Origin: Clostridia bacterium
GTDB lineage: Bacteria; Bacillota; Clostridia; Christensenellales; UBA1242
DNA length: 64,000 bases
Direction: 5' to 3'
NCBI GenBank assembly: GCA_017452445.1
Contig: JAFTMH010000003.1
Coordinates: 186,001-250,000, forward strand
In this document: positions 24,845-32,507 of the stretch, piece by piece
How positions within the stretch are numbered: position 1 is the stretch's first letter
How the letters are laid out: every line of letters starts with the position of its first letter
Made by a program: the position numbers and the translations under genes
The notes under the pieces: model-generated
Database searches by the model: none
The model's input: only the letters and a program-made list of their open reading frames with translations
Told to the model about the DNA's origin: nothing

Positions 24845-25885
24845 ATGAAAAAGAAGTTTGAAACATTTATGGATAAATTTAATACATATTTTGCAATACC
24901 TGTTATTGTTTGTTTTTTATTATCATCATTAAGCATTAAATATGCTCAATCGATATTTGGAGTTATACTAAATGTTGCTATTTGTTTAGTAGTGGTGATT
25001 TTCCTAAGCATTCTTGTTTATAAATTAATTAAAGGAACATTAAAAAATAGTAAATTAATTTGGCCTTTAGTGGTGTCTTTGGTATTGATTATATTATCAT
25101 TAATAGTTTTAAAAACAGACGCAAAGACTGCGGATACTTTATTTATTTCAGGTGTGATTTTTTTTGAAATTTATTCATTATTTGTTATTATTAATGGCTG
25201 CTTATCTGAAAATACAAATATAACAAAAACTATTATATTCTCATTGATTTTTGTTATTTTAGGATACATATCTATTTACGCTAGTTCTTATGGTTTGGAA
25301 GATAATACTATATTTAATTCATTAATTGTGTTGTTTTCGTCCATTATTGGAGGAGGAATAACACTTGTAGGTGTTGCTTGGACTATAAATCATAATAAAT
25401 TAGAAAAAAGAAAAGAAGAAGAACAAAAAGCAAAACCTGTTGTATTTATTTGTGATCCAGAAACAACAGATATAAGGTTGGATAATTCAATAAAAAAGGT
25501 GTTATATAGTAACAATGCTAGAGGATCTTTAAAAAAATCAGAAGCATCGAAATCGGCATATGTTTTGCCTCAAATTTTACTTGATAATTCCGATTATTCA
25601 CATGTGGTAGTAAGAGGATTTAGAGTTAATAATGATTTTCATATATATGATTATGGTCAAGTATTGCCCAAAAATGAATCTCTATCACTATTAAATAATT
25701 TCAGATTTAAGTATGAAGATACAATAAATTATGTGGCAATATTAATGCAAGATATGTTAGATAATATTTATGAACTAGAAGTAAATTTTTCAATAATTAA
25801 AAAAAGAAAAGATAATATTATTTTTATTAATAGTGGAATTGAAATAAAGAAAACTACATTGGGTATTACAGCAAAAGACATTTAA
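24845..25885 (+). CDS. Island membrane protein of unknown function
   Basis: 346 residues. Six hydrophobic segments fill the first 190 residues; the last contains IIGGGITLVGVAWTI. A cytosolic domain of about 150 residues follows, beginning with a Lys/Glu stretch. Proteins of this plan (membrane bundle ending in a glycine-rich helix plus soluble domain) are frequent in mobile islands, but no function is established to my knowledge. It has its own extended -10 promoter (TG-T-TATAAT at 24822). AT-rich codon use marks it as island cargo. Confidence 0.75.
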   Translation: MKKKFETFMDKFNTYFAIPVIVCFLLSSLSIKYAQSIFGVILNVAICLVVVIFLSILVYKLIKGTLKNSKLIWPLVVSLVLIILSLIVLKTDAKTADTLFISGVIFFEIYSLFVIINGCLSENTNITKTIIFSLIFVILGYISIYASSYGLEDNTIFNSLIVLFSSIIGGGITLVGVAWTINHNKLEKRKEEEQKAKPVVFICDPETTDIRLDNSIKKVLYSNNARGSLKKSEASKSAYVLPQILLDNSDYSHVVVRGFRVNNDFHIYDYGQVLPKNESLSLLNNFRFKYEDTINYVAILMQDMLDNIYELEVNFSIIKKRKDNIIFINSGIEIKKTTLGITAKDI

Positions 25886-25906
25886 AAAATAATTTTTGCT
25901 AGTTTT

Positions 25907-26413
25907 TTATGGTTCAACGATGTTTATATCTAATCCTTTTTGTTTTGCTTTTTCAATGGTTTGTTTAGTTCCACCTGGCGAACCGTTATAAACTGCGATT
26001 AACAAAGAAGAATTTTCAATCATATAGTTGTTTCGTTTCATCATACAACCACTAAAATACTTAACCGAAGATACATAAGTAACTTTATCTGCTTTAGATA
26101 ATATGTTTTGATATCTTTTTAAACTGTATCCAAACCATTTTTCGGTTTGATTGGTGCAGGGAATAGCACACTCTAGCTCTATGTTAGAGTGTTTTTTCTT
26201 TAGTTCCAAAATGATTTCTGCACAAATTATATCTGAGCCCAATGCCATGCCTGAGATAAAGTATTTATAACCACTTTTAATTGCTTGTTTTATTGTTTTT
26301 CTTAATCTTATTTTAAACAGCAAAAATTTAACACCCTGTTCATTGTATCTCCATGGCAATTTGCTTAGTCTATGACCTGTAAAGCAACATGTATAGAATT
26401 TTCTATTATCCAT
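25907..26413 (-). CDS. SLOG-family (DUF1273/YpsA-like) protein
   Basis: 168 residues. FTGHRLSKLPW near the start, then SGMALGSDIICAE and AIPCTNQTEKW, and a C-terminal LLIAVYNGSPGGTKQTIEKA with the glycine-rich nucleotide-binding turn, are SLOG features. SLOG domains bind nucleotides or their derivatives and occur often in defence and stress loci. It is divergent from the XRE gene, and the shared 85-base interval carries two palindromes, so the two are probably regulated together. Confidence 0.78.
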   Translation of the reverse strand: MDNRKFYTCCFTGHRLSKLPWRYNEQGVKFLLFKIRLRKTIKQAIKSGYKYFISGMALGSDIICAEIILELKKKHSNIELECAIPCTNQTEKWFGYSLKRYQNILSKADKVTYVSSVKYFSGCMMKRNNYMIENSSLLIAVYNGSPGGTKQTIEKAKQKGLDINIVEP

Positions 26414-26426
26414 AATCCTATTATAG

Positions 26427-26471
26427 TATAGAATATTCTATAGTTCAAGTATTTATATAGAAAATTCTATA
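26427..26471. promoter_or_regulatory. Two palindromic operators between SLOG and XRE genes
   Basis: TATAGAATATTCTATA (26427-26442) is a perfect 16-base palindrome; TATAGAAAATTCTATA (26456-26471) differs only at its centre. Their centres are 29 bases apart. They lie between divergent genes, one of which encodes an XRE repressor, the natural candidate to bind them. Confidence 0.78.
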
Positions 26472-26498
26472 AAATTATAGTGAAAGAGGTGCGATACT

Positions 26499-26702
26499 AT
26501 GGATTTTATAGATATTCTAAAAGATATAATGATAGATTTTGACTTAAATCAATCTCAACTTGCTGAAAAGATAGGGTTAAAGCAAAGTCAAGTTAGTGAG
26601 TGGTTAAAAGGTAAAAGTAAACCTGGATACGACAGTATCAAAGCGATTTGTTTGGCATTAGATATTTCTGCAGATAGATTACTTGGTTTAGATGAAAAAT
26701 AA
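26499..26702 (+). CDS. XRE-family helix-turn-helix regulator
   Basis: 67 residues, a single HTH_3 domain: LNQSQLAEKIGLKQSQVSEWLKG, then PGYDSIKAICLALDISADRLLGL. It is a Cro/CI-like dimeric repressor by family. The two palindromes immediately upstream are likely its operators, giving autoregulation and control of the SLOG gene. AAAGAGGTG precedes the ATG. Confidence 0.88.
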   Translation: MDFIDILKDIMIDFDLNQSQLAEKIGLKQSQVSEWLKGKSKPGYDSIKAICLALDISADRLLGLDEK

Positions 26703-26805
26703 AATGTTTTCTTTTATAAATTTATACAAATTATATAAAAGTGTGTTATAATATATCTAACTTTTATGTTAAATGAGAATATAATCATAAATTAAAGGAG
26801 AAATT

Positions 26806-27492
26806 ATGTCAAAAGGTATAATATATGTATGTTCAACAATAGTCCCGGGGTTAATAAAAATTGGTAGGACTACTAATTTTCAGGCAAGAATGAGGAACCT
26901 AGAAGAAAATGGTTATCGCAATGTCGGTGGATTACAAAGACAATTTGCAATAGAAATAGAAAACCATGAAGACGTTGAACAACTGTTAGATGACATTTTT
27001 GCAAAAAGTCGAGTTGGTAACACTGAGTTATTTTCATTAGATTTAAACAAAACGATACAATTATTATCTTCATTGTCCGGTAAACAAGTTTATCCTACAA
27101 CAGAAACAAAGCAAGAAGTTTTTGAAAAAGCAACAGAGATTGTGCAAAGTCAAATGATTCCAGATGGTGAGTATGTACTAAGTAGAAAAATAAAAGAAAC
27201 AAACCAAACTGTTAATGCTAAAATGACAGTTGCTAATGGTATAATTATTCTTAAAAAGGGTTCAAAAATTGCACCTTATAAAGAATATAAAACTCCAACT
27301 TGGATTTCTGCGAGAAAAACAATGCAGTTAGACGATAGCGGTATTTTACTAGAAGATATTGAATGTTCTGCGCCTTCAATGGCGGCTGCATTAGTTGTTG
27401 GACATGCGGCAAACGGTTGGATAACTTGGAAAAATAAAGATAATCAACCTATAGATGTTTATCGAAAAAAACCTCTTGATGAAAATGATTAA
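26806..27492 (+). CDS. GIY-YIG (T5orf172/MUG113-like) protein with DUF4357 C-terminus
   Basis: 228 residues. The N-terminal part, GIIYVCSTIVPGLIKIGRTTNFQARMRNLE, matches the Y-[I/V]-x10-K-I-G-R-T pattern of the T5orf172 branch of GIY-YIG nucleases. The C-terminal 60 residues (SAPSMAAALVVGHAANGWITWKNK) match DUF4357. Such two-domain proteins are common beside restriction systems and on islands. Nuclease activity is plausible but not shown. A TTATAAT -10 lies near 26740 and AAAGGAG precedes the ATG. Confidence 0.8.
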   Translation: MSKGIIYVCSTIVPGLIKIGRTTNFQARMRNLEENGYRNVGGLQRQFAIEIENHEDVEQLLDDIFAKSRVGNTELFSLDLNKTIQLLSSLSGKQVYPTTETKQEVFEKATEIVQSQMIPDGEYVLSRKIKETNQTVNAKMTVANGIIILKKGSKIAPYKEYKTPTWISARKTMQLDDSGILLEDIECSAPSMAAALVVGHAANGWITWKNKDNQPIDVYRKKPLDEND

Positions 27493-27537
27493 CGCAAAAT
27501 TTTATCATTTAACATAATTTTTAAATATATAAATTTA

Positions 27538-27567
27538 AAAGTCGATATAATTTGTAATATCGACTTT
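27538..27567 (+). terminator. Hairpin after the GIY-YIG gene
   Basis: AAAGTCGATAT pairs with ATATCGACTTT around AATTTGTA. The T run is broken (GTTTTA), so strength is uncertain. Confidence 0.65.
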
Positions 27568-27577
27568 GTTTTATAGT

Positions 27578-27614
27578 AAAATGTCTTGACAATTGTCAAG
27601 ACATTTTGTAATAT
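27578..27614 (+). promoter_or_regulatory. Promoter with a perfect 30-base palindromic operator
   Basis: TTGACA at 27586 and TAATAT at 27609 are separated by 17 bases. A palindrome of 30 bases (27578-27607), with core TTGACAATTGTCAA and flanks AAAATGTC/GACATTTT, covers the whole -35 and spacer. A protein bound there would block RNA polymerase. The first gene downstream encodes a Phd/YefM-like protein, a family that binds palindromes. Confidence 0.82.
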
Positions 27615-27641
27615 AGTTACATGTTTAACGGAGGCGTGTTT

Positions 27642-27839
27642 ATGAAATATAATTACAATGATATGTCAAAAACCTATAGTATAAGAGAATTGAGCAGAGG
27701 TAAAACTTCTGAAGCTGTTACAAGTTCATCTAATCAACCTGTTTTGATAATAAAAAATAGTAAACCTGTCAGCATTGTTATAGATTACAATGAATACCTA
27801 AAAATTAAAAAAATTTTAGAAAATAAAGTAAAAATTTAA
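27642..27839 (+). CDS. Phd/YefM-like DNA-binding protein at the head of the RM operon
   Basis: 65 residues from the ATG 6 bases after ACGGAGG; the frame opening at 27621 contains that site. TYSIRELSRGKTSEAVTSSSNQPVLIIKNSKPVSIVIDYNEY matches the Phd/YefM fold (cf. TAR..L..LL..V....P..IT..G.P.AVL). Family members are antitoxins that repress their own promoters. No toxin gene follows; instead two DNA methyltransferases do, so it may be a controller of the restriction-modification operon acting at the palindrome upstream. Confidence 0.7.
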   Translation: MKYNYNDMSKTYSIRELSRGKTSEAVTSSSNQPVLIIKNSKPVSIVIDYNEYLKIKKILENKVKI

Positions 27840-27875
27840 ATAATATATGTTATAATGAAAATGAAGGAAAAGAAT

Positions 27876-28583
27876 ATGGATAAATTAAATTTTAAAAATG
27901 TTGATTATAAAATTTTAATAAAAGAATTGAAAAAAAATAAAGTTAAAGTTGATGCTGTTATAACAGATCCCCCATATGGAGTTAGTAGGAAACACCAATT
28001 AGGATTTAGTAATATGGGACGTGCAGGTATGGATTATGGTGAATGGGATTATAATTTTAATCAAAAAGAATGGATTAGATTATGTGCTCCACTTATTAAG
28101 GATGGAGGATCTATGATAATCTTTAATGATTGGAAAAACTTTTCATTTATAGTACAAGAATTAGATAAACAAGGTTTTTCAATGAAAGATGTTATTAGAT
28201 GGGTAAAACCAAATCCAATGCCAAGGAACACAAACAGAAGATATGTTGGCGATTTTGAATTGGCAATATGGGCAGTTAAAGATGGTGGTAAGTGGACATT
28301 TAATAAACCAGACGATGTGTCATATTTAAAACCAATATATCAATGTGCAAGTGTTAGTGGTGGAGAAAAGAGAATTCATCCAACTCAAAAGCCTTTAAAG
28401 TTAATGGAAGATATAATTAAAGTTCATACTAACGAAGGAGATATTGTTTTAGATTTATTTGCCGGATCAGCAACTACTGCAGAAGCTTGTTTAAAGAATA
28501 ATAGAATATTTATTGGTTCAGAATTAGATGAAACATATTATAAAAAGGCAATGGAGAGATTAAAATGTTATATTCGCCAATAA
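27876..28583 (+). CDS. DNA methyltransferase, beta class (type II RM)
   Basis: 235 residues from the ATG at 27876, preceded by AAGGA; an in-frame ATG at 27855 is less well placed. Catalytic TDPPYGV (motif IV) is near residue 32 and the SAM-binding LDLFAGSATTAEA (motif I) near 198, so the order is IV then I, the beta class that makes N6-methyladenine or N4-methylcytosine. RIHPTQKPLKLME precedes motif I as usual. It overlaps the second methyltransferase by 19 bases. The pair probably methylates the two strands of an asymmetric site. Confidence 0.88.
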   Translation: MDKLNFKNVDYKILIKELKKNKVKVDAVITDPPYGVSRKHQLGFSNMGRAGMDYGEWDYNFNQKEWIRLCAPLIKDGGSMIIFNDWKNFSFIVQELDKQGFSMKDVIRWVKPNPMPRNTNRRYVGDFELAIWAVKDGGKWTFNKPDDVSYLKPIYQCASVSGGEKRIHPTQKPLKLMEDIIKVHTNEGDIVLDLFAGSATTAEACLKNNRIFIGSELDETYYKKAMERLKCYIRQ

Positions 28584-29443
28584 ATTATCAAGGAAATAAG
28601 TCTAGAATTAGTGAAAAAATAATTAGTTTAATTCCGTCAAATATAGAAAATATACATGAAATCTTTTGCGGAAGTGCTATTATTTCTCTTGCTTCTAATA
28701 TAAAAAATGTTTATCTTAATGATAAAAACACTTATATTCTAGAGTTATTAAGGTATTTTCAAGAGAACAAAGCGGAAAACATAATTAAAATTGCTGATAG
28801 TATAATAAATGAATATGGGTTGACTAATACTTTCTATGAAGGAAAAGAAAAATATCCAGAAAAAAGACATGAGGGTCTTTCTCTATATAATAAAGATTCA
28901 TTCAACAAATTAAAAGAAGATTACAACAAAGATAAAGATATCAATAAATTATTTGTATTATTGATATATGGTTTTAATCATTATTTAAGGTTTAATTCTA
29001 AAGACGAATATAATGTTCCGGTAGGCAAAACTGATTTTGTAGATTCGTTAAGAAAAAGAACTGTTGATTATTGTTTAGCTATACAAAAAAAATCAATAGA
29101 AATAACAAATCTTGATTTTAGAGATAGTTCTCTTTATAAAGATAAAGGACTAAATGATTTATATTACTTTGATCCACCCTATCTTATAACGGTAGCACCA
29201 TACAATAGTTTTTGGTCAGAAAAAGATGAAATAGATTTATTGCATATACTTGACAATCTAAACGACAAAGGACAAAAATTCATGTTGTCAAATGTTATAG
29301 AGTCAAATGGTAAAGAAAACAAAATATTAAAGGAATGGATGAAGAAATATAATGTCCATTATATTAAAAGACAATACCTGAATTCAAGTTATCATAAAAA
29401 AAATCTAAGTAATGCTATTGAGATAGTGATAACAAATTTTTAA
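28565..29443 (+). CDS. DNA adenine methyltransferase, D12 class
   Basis: 292 residues. SAM-binding NYQGNKSRI at the start and EIFCGSAIISL, then catalytic YYFDPPYLITVAPYN near residue 200, are in the Dam/D12 order (I then IV). This class makes N6-methyladenine. A long insertion with a FNHYLRFNSKDEYNVPVGK segment is typical of target-recognition regions of this group. The start lies within the preceding methyltransferase gene, so the two are co-translated. Confidence 0.88.
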   Translation: MLYSPINYQGNKSRISEKIISLIPSNIENIHEIFCGSAIISLASNIKNVYLNDKNTYILELLRYFQENKAENIIKIADSIINEYGLTNTFYEGKEKYPEKRHEGLSLYNKDSFNKLKEDYNKDKDINKLFVLLIYGFNHYLRFNSKDEYNVPVGKTDFVDSLRKRTVDYCLAIQKKSIEITNLDFRDSSLYKDKGLNDLYYFDPPYLITVAPYNSFWSEKDEIDLLHILDNLNDKGQKFMLSNVIESNGKENKILKEWMKKYNVHYIKRQYLNSSYHKKNLSNAIEIVITNF

Positions 29444-29452
29444 GGAGGAATT

Positions 29453-31147
29453 ATGGGAACTAGTGGCGACAGAGAAGGTTTTAAAGTTTTTTCTATAAAT
29501 ACAACAGTTAGAAATCCTAAAAGGAATACTGATTTTTTAAATTATTTTCAAGAGTTTGATGGAAAGCCATTTACATCTGAATTGTCCGAAAAATACTTTT
29601 TTAATTTAATAAAATATGGAATATATAGGGTTTCTGATATTCCTGAAAGTGTAAAGAACAAAATGGAGAACGGAGAAGAATTAACCGCGAAAGAAGTTCA
29701 TGATGCAATACATAATAATCCACAGGCAACAGGTTTGCATGGAAGAGTAATGACTCAATTAAGAGCTATGAAAGATCAAGGTTTTTTGATGTTTGAACCT
29801 GTAAAAAGAGGTTTAAATAAAATTTATATTACTCCGCTCGGCTGGTCGCTAATTAAAGGAGATGAAGATCCAACAGTTGTTTATACTAAAGCAATGCTAG
29901 GAATGCATGCGAATAGTCCAATAAGATCAAAACTATTTAACGAGTCAAGACCATTCTTAAATACTTTGTTTGTTATTGATGGTGTGAATAAAAAATGGAA
30001 GGATCTTGGGAATGAACCTAAAGGTATTCTAAAACATGAATTTGGTACTTTTGTATTAAGTATGAAAGACTGTAACTATAAAACAGCTATAGAAAATATT
30101 ATTAATTACAGAAGAAAATATAAATATGAAGCAAACTATAAAGTTTTGAAAGAGTTTTTAATTCAAAATGATGTTTTGCCAATTAAAGAAGAAAGTTTAT
30201 TAAGTGATTATCCAGACGACGTGTTTAGAAAATTTGAAATGACAGGTTTAATTGTTAAAAGAGGTGCTTTTAATTATATTTATTATGATTTTTCTAAATA
30301 CAATATTGAAAAAATTAATACGATTTTACTTTCATATAAAGATTATAAGTTTGAGCAATTTAATAATGTAAAAGATTATTATAATTATTTAGCAAACATA
30401 GATATTCCTTGGTGTCAAGATGAAAAAATAAGGTCTAAAATTGTTGAATCTAAATCGGCAATTTTAAAGATAAAATTAGAAGATGCTCTTACATTAGAAC
30501 AAAAAGAGTCAATGCTAGATAGGATGTTTTATAACCATGCTTTAGAAAATGCAGTAACATCTTCTAAAATTGAGTTTATTATAAATGAGTTAAAGATTTT
30601 ATCAGGAGCTATTAAGGAATCGTCAAAAATAAACGATATTTCTGAACCTTTAAGATTAGAATATTTATTAGCATTATTATTAGGTAAAAAATACGGAACA
30701 AAAGGACTTGTTTCTAATATTATTTATAATGAAGATGGCAGACCATTACATTATGCTCCATCAAAGAAATGCGACATTATTTATCATCATAAGGAAGGAT
30801 CATACATAATCGAACCAACTATGCAGCGTGGCAAATCTCAGGTGTTAAACAATGAAACTACAAATGTGGCAAGGCATATGAGAGAAGAAAGTAAGAGAGG
30901 TATTTACTATAGGCTATCAATGGTTGCCCCATATGTTCATCCAGATGTTGTAGATTATTTTCAATACAGGTCTGACAAAGAAAAGTGTTGCTTGATACCA
31001 CTAAATATAGATTACATTGTAAAATTGATAATAGAAAGTGATACTATTCGAGAATTAAATATTGCTTTTGACGAGATGAAAGAATTATTATTAAATTTAA
31101 AAGTAGAAGAATATTCTGATTTAATCAATAATTTTAAATTGAAATAA
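29453..31147 (+). CDS. AlwI-like type IIS restriction endonuclease
   Basis: 564 residues; AAGGAGG precedes the ATG. The N-terminal FSINTTVRNPKRNTDFLNYF matches the start of AlwI-family enzymes. The C-terminal third holds a probable PD-(D/E)xK core (KCDIIYHHKEGSYIIEPTMQRGKSQ). Two methyltransferases of different classes directly upstream are what a type IIS enzyme with an asymmetric site needs. The recognition sequence cannot be read from the protein. A terminator closes the operon. Function assignment rests on context plus the N-terminal resemblance. Confidence 0.75.
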   Translation: MGTSGDREGFKVFSINTTVRNPKRNTDFLNYFQEFDGKPFTSELSEKYFFNLIKYGIYRVSDIPESVKNKMENGEELTAKEVHDAIHNNPQATGLHGRVMTQLRAMKDQGFLMFEPVKRGLNKIYITPLGWSLIKGDEDPTVVYTKAMLGMHANSPIRSKLFNESRPFLNTLFVIDGVNKKWKDLGNEPKGILKHEFGTFVLSMKDCNYKTAIENIINYRRKYKYEANYKVLKEFLIQNDVLPIKEESLLSDYPDDVFRKFEMTGLIVKRGAFNYIYYDFSKYNIEKINTILLSYKDYKFEQFNNVKDYYNYLANIDIPWCQDEKIRSKIVESKSAILKIKLEDALTLEQKESMLDRMFYNHALENAVTSSKIEFIINELKILSGAIKESSKINDISEPLRLEYLLALLLGKKYGTKGLVSNIIYNEDGRPLHYAPSKKCDIIYHHKEGSYIIEPTMQRGKSQVLNNETTNVARHMREESKRGIYYRLSMVAPYVHPDVVDYFQYRSDKEKCCLIPLNIDYIVKLIIESDTIRELNIAFDEMKELLLNLKVEEYSDLINNFKLK

Positions 31148-31171
31148 AGAGAGTATATTCTCTCTTTTTTT
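31146..31171 (+). terminator. Intrinsic terminator of the RM operon
   Basis: AAAGAGAG pairs with CTCTCTTT around TATATT, followed by Ts. Confidence 0.85.
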
Positions 31172-31289
31172 AATTTAAAAGCTTATTCTATTGATAATTA
31201 GGGTTAGTAAGCGATGTTTCAATTAAAGATGCACCTCTATTTTTGACAAACAAAGACAAAAATCAACAAAATACGATTGTTTTCGCTAT

Positions 31290-31317
31290 TTGAGATTTTG
31301 GAATGTTGTGCTATAAT
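31290..31317 (+). promoter_or_regulatory. Promoter of the island non-coding region
   Basis: TTGAGA at 31290, 16-base spacer, TATAAT at 31312 with extended TG at 31309. The predicted start, near 31324, coincides with the first base of the closing stem of the RNA below. Confidence 0.72.
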
Positions 31318-31323
31318 GGCAAA

Positions 31324-31431
31324 GGTTAACAAGAAAAAATTTTAATAGTTTATAGAGAAAGAGCTACCAATATCGATAGTTCTTTTTCTTATTTGTAAGA
31401 GATGAATTTAATTCATCTTTATTTGTTAACC
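31324..31431 (+). ncRNA. Three-stem structured RNA domain
   Basis: GGTTAACAA (31324-31332) pairs perfectly with TTGTTAACC (31423-31431), closing a junction that holds two hairpins. The first has 13 pairs (31354-31366 with 31377-31389, two G-U); the second has 8 pairs (31400-31407 with 31411-31418). There is no ORF. The domain starts where transcription should start and is followed directly by the hairpin array. No known RNA family is recognised. Confidence 0.7.
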
Positions 31432-31471
31432 AGAAAAGAAATTAATAATAAAGAAAAGAAACCTTAAATTT

Positions 31472-32164
31472 TATCGGTTTGGAAGATGGTATCAATTCGG
31501 TGGTGATATAATTAAAAACTTTTGCCGCGTGGACAATGGTGTCCATGCGACTGTACTATAATAAAAATATTTCCCGCTGTGACAGACGGTGTCACTGCGG
31601 TGGTTGTATAATGTAAAAAAAATTAGTGTTGCACCAAACGCTGGTACAGCACTTGTATTATAATAAATTAAATTTTCCGATACGACAAACGATGTCGTAT
31701 CGCTTATGATAATATAAAATAAATTTAGTTCGCGGTATCAGATGGTGATACTGCGGTTGTGTTACAATGCTGAAAAGAATTTATTTCCGTTGTAACAGAC
31801 GGAGTTACAGCGAGAGTTGTAAAATATGTAAAAAAAGTTACACCGCTCTACCAAATGGTGGTGAAGCGGTTATGTAATAATATTACTAAAATTAAATGAA
31901 AAGTTTTAGTGATAGGACAGACGGTATCCGAGCGGTAGTGATAGAATCAATTCAGAAAATACAACCGATGTGTCAGATGGTGATATATCACTCGTGTTAT
32001 ATTTACAAAAAATATTTCCCGTTGGGAACAATGTGGTTACAACGGTTATTGTAAAATATTTAAAAAATTTAGAGTGATTGACCAAACGGTGGTAAATCAC
32101 TAATGCTACAATGTATAAAATATTTCTCAGTGTTCAGACGGTGAACATGCGGATATGCAATAAT
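31472..32164 (+). repeat. Array of 13 hairpin/-10 units (undescribed architecture)
   Basis: Thirteen units, 50-66 bases apart. Each has a stem of roughly 8-12 pairs whose sequence differs from unit to unit while staying largely self-complementary, around a loop motif of consensus ARAYGG. Loop hexamers start at 31484, 31534, 31584, 31636, 31687, 31740, 31797, 31853, 31919, 31975, 32029, 32084 and 32136. In every unit a -10-like hexamer (four TATAAT; also TACAAT, TAAAAT, TAATAT, TAGAAT, TATATT, AATAAT) begins exactly 23 bases later, with the extended TG in eight units. The hexamer-to-hexamer gap of 17 equals a sigma-A spacer, yet ARAYGG is no -35 consensus. A-rich linkers, often ending ATTTCC, join the units. 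Example stems: CGATACGACA/TGTCGTATCG and CGCGGTATCA/TGATACTGCG. Confidence 0.9.
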
Positions 32165-32168
32165 AAAA

Positions 32169-32190
32169 AAGGAGGTGTAAGAGAATGTAA
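32169..32190 (+). promoter_or_regulatory. Perfect Shine-Dalgarno leading to an AUG-UAA start-stop
   Basis: AAGGAGGTG (32169-32177), nine bases complementary to the 16S rRNA tail, is followed after 7 bases by ATG at 32185 and at once by TAA. It sits a few bases after the last unit of the array. A ribosome loaded there would hold without making a peptide. The 300 bases beyond it contain no gene. Confidence 0.7.
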
Positions 32191-32310
32191 AGTTAATTTA
32201 TAAAAATCTTGATTGCTATGGAAAATCCATAAAAGTCGATAATATTGGATTGTTTTATAGTAAGCAGGATAAGGATTGTATGCATTTGACCATGTTTTAG
32301 TGCTATAAAT

Positions 32311-32331
32311 GCCCTAAAATAAAGGGTTTTT
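32311..32331 (+). terminator. Weak terminator candidate downstream of the array
   Basis: GCCCT pairs with AGGGT (one G-U pair) around AAAATAA, followed by five Ts. If used, RNA from 31324 would be about 1 kb. Confidence 0.4.
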
Positions 32332-32383
32332 CGCGTATACACTTTTTAAAACCTCATGTTTGCAAATTTGCATACACTCCCCG

Positions 32384-32460
32384 AGTTCCGGCAAGTGGGA
32401 ACCCCACTTCCATTTTGGCTAAATTAAGCCACTTTTACATTGCTCGATGCATGTAAATTT
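32384..32460 (+). other. Hairpin-rich leader of the excisionase/integrase genes
   Basis: Three inverted repeats lie close together: AAGTGGG/CCCACTT around AAC near 32391-32410, GGCT/AGCC around AAATTA near 32417-32431, and TTTACAT/ATGTAAA near 32434-32457. They may regulate excisionase and integrase translation or be protein-binding DNA sites. Confidence 0.4.
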
Positions 32461-32488
32461 TAGAATTTATAGAAAGGAGAAACTGATT

Positions 32489-32503
32489 ATGAAGGAGAAA
32501 TAA
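32489..32503 (+). CDS. Four-codon upstream ORF overlapping the excisionase ribosome site
   Basis: ATG AAG GAG AAA TAA, with its own AAAGGAG upstream. Codons 2 and 3 form the ribosome site of the gene starting at 32508, 4 bases after the stop, so translation of the mini-ORF and of the excisionase are linked. Confidence 0.45.
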   Translation: MKEK

Positions 32504-32507
32504 CTTA

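Noticed and set aside
31906..32100. 64-codon minus-strand ORF
   Set aside because: It runs through four hairpin units, has no ribosome site and its codons simply follow the repeat structure.
31472..32164. CRISPR array
   Set aside because: The constant part is only a 6-base loop and a -10-like box, while the variable parts are self-complementary. CRISPRs have constant repeats of 23 bases or more and unrelated spacers. No cas genes are present.
31472..32164. Integron attC array
   Set aside because: The units share the idea of conserved structure with variable sequence, but there are no gene cassettes, no IntI and no clear RYYYAAC/GTTRRRY pairs. The nearby integrase is of the Tn916 type.
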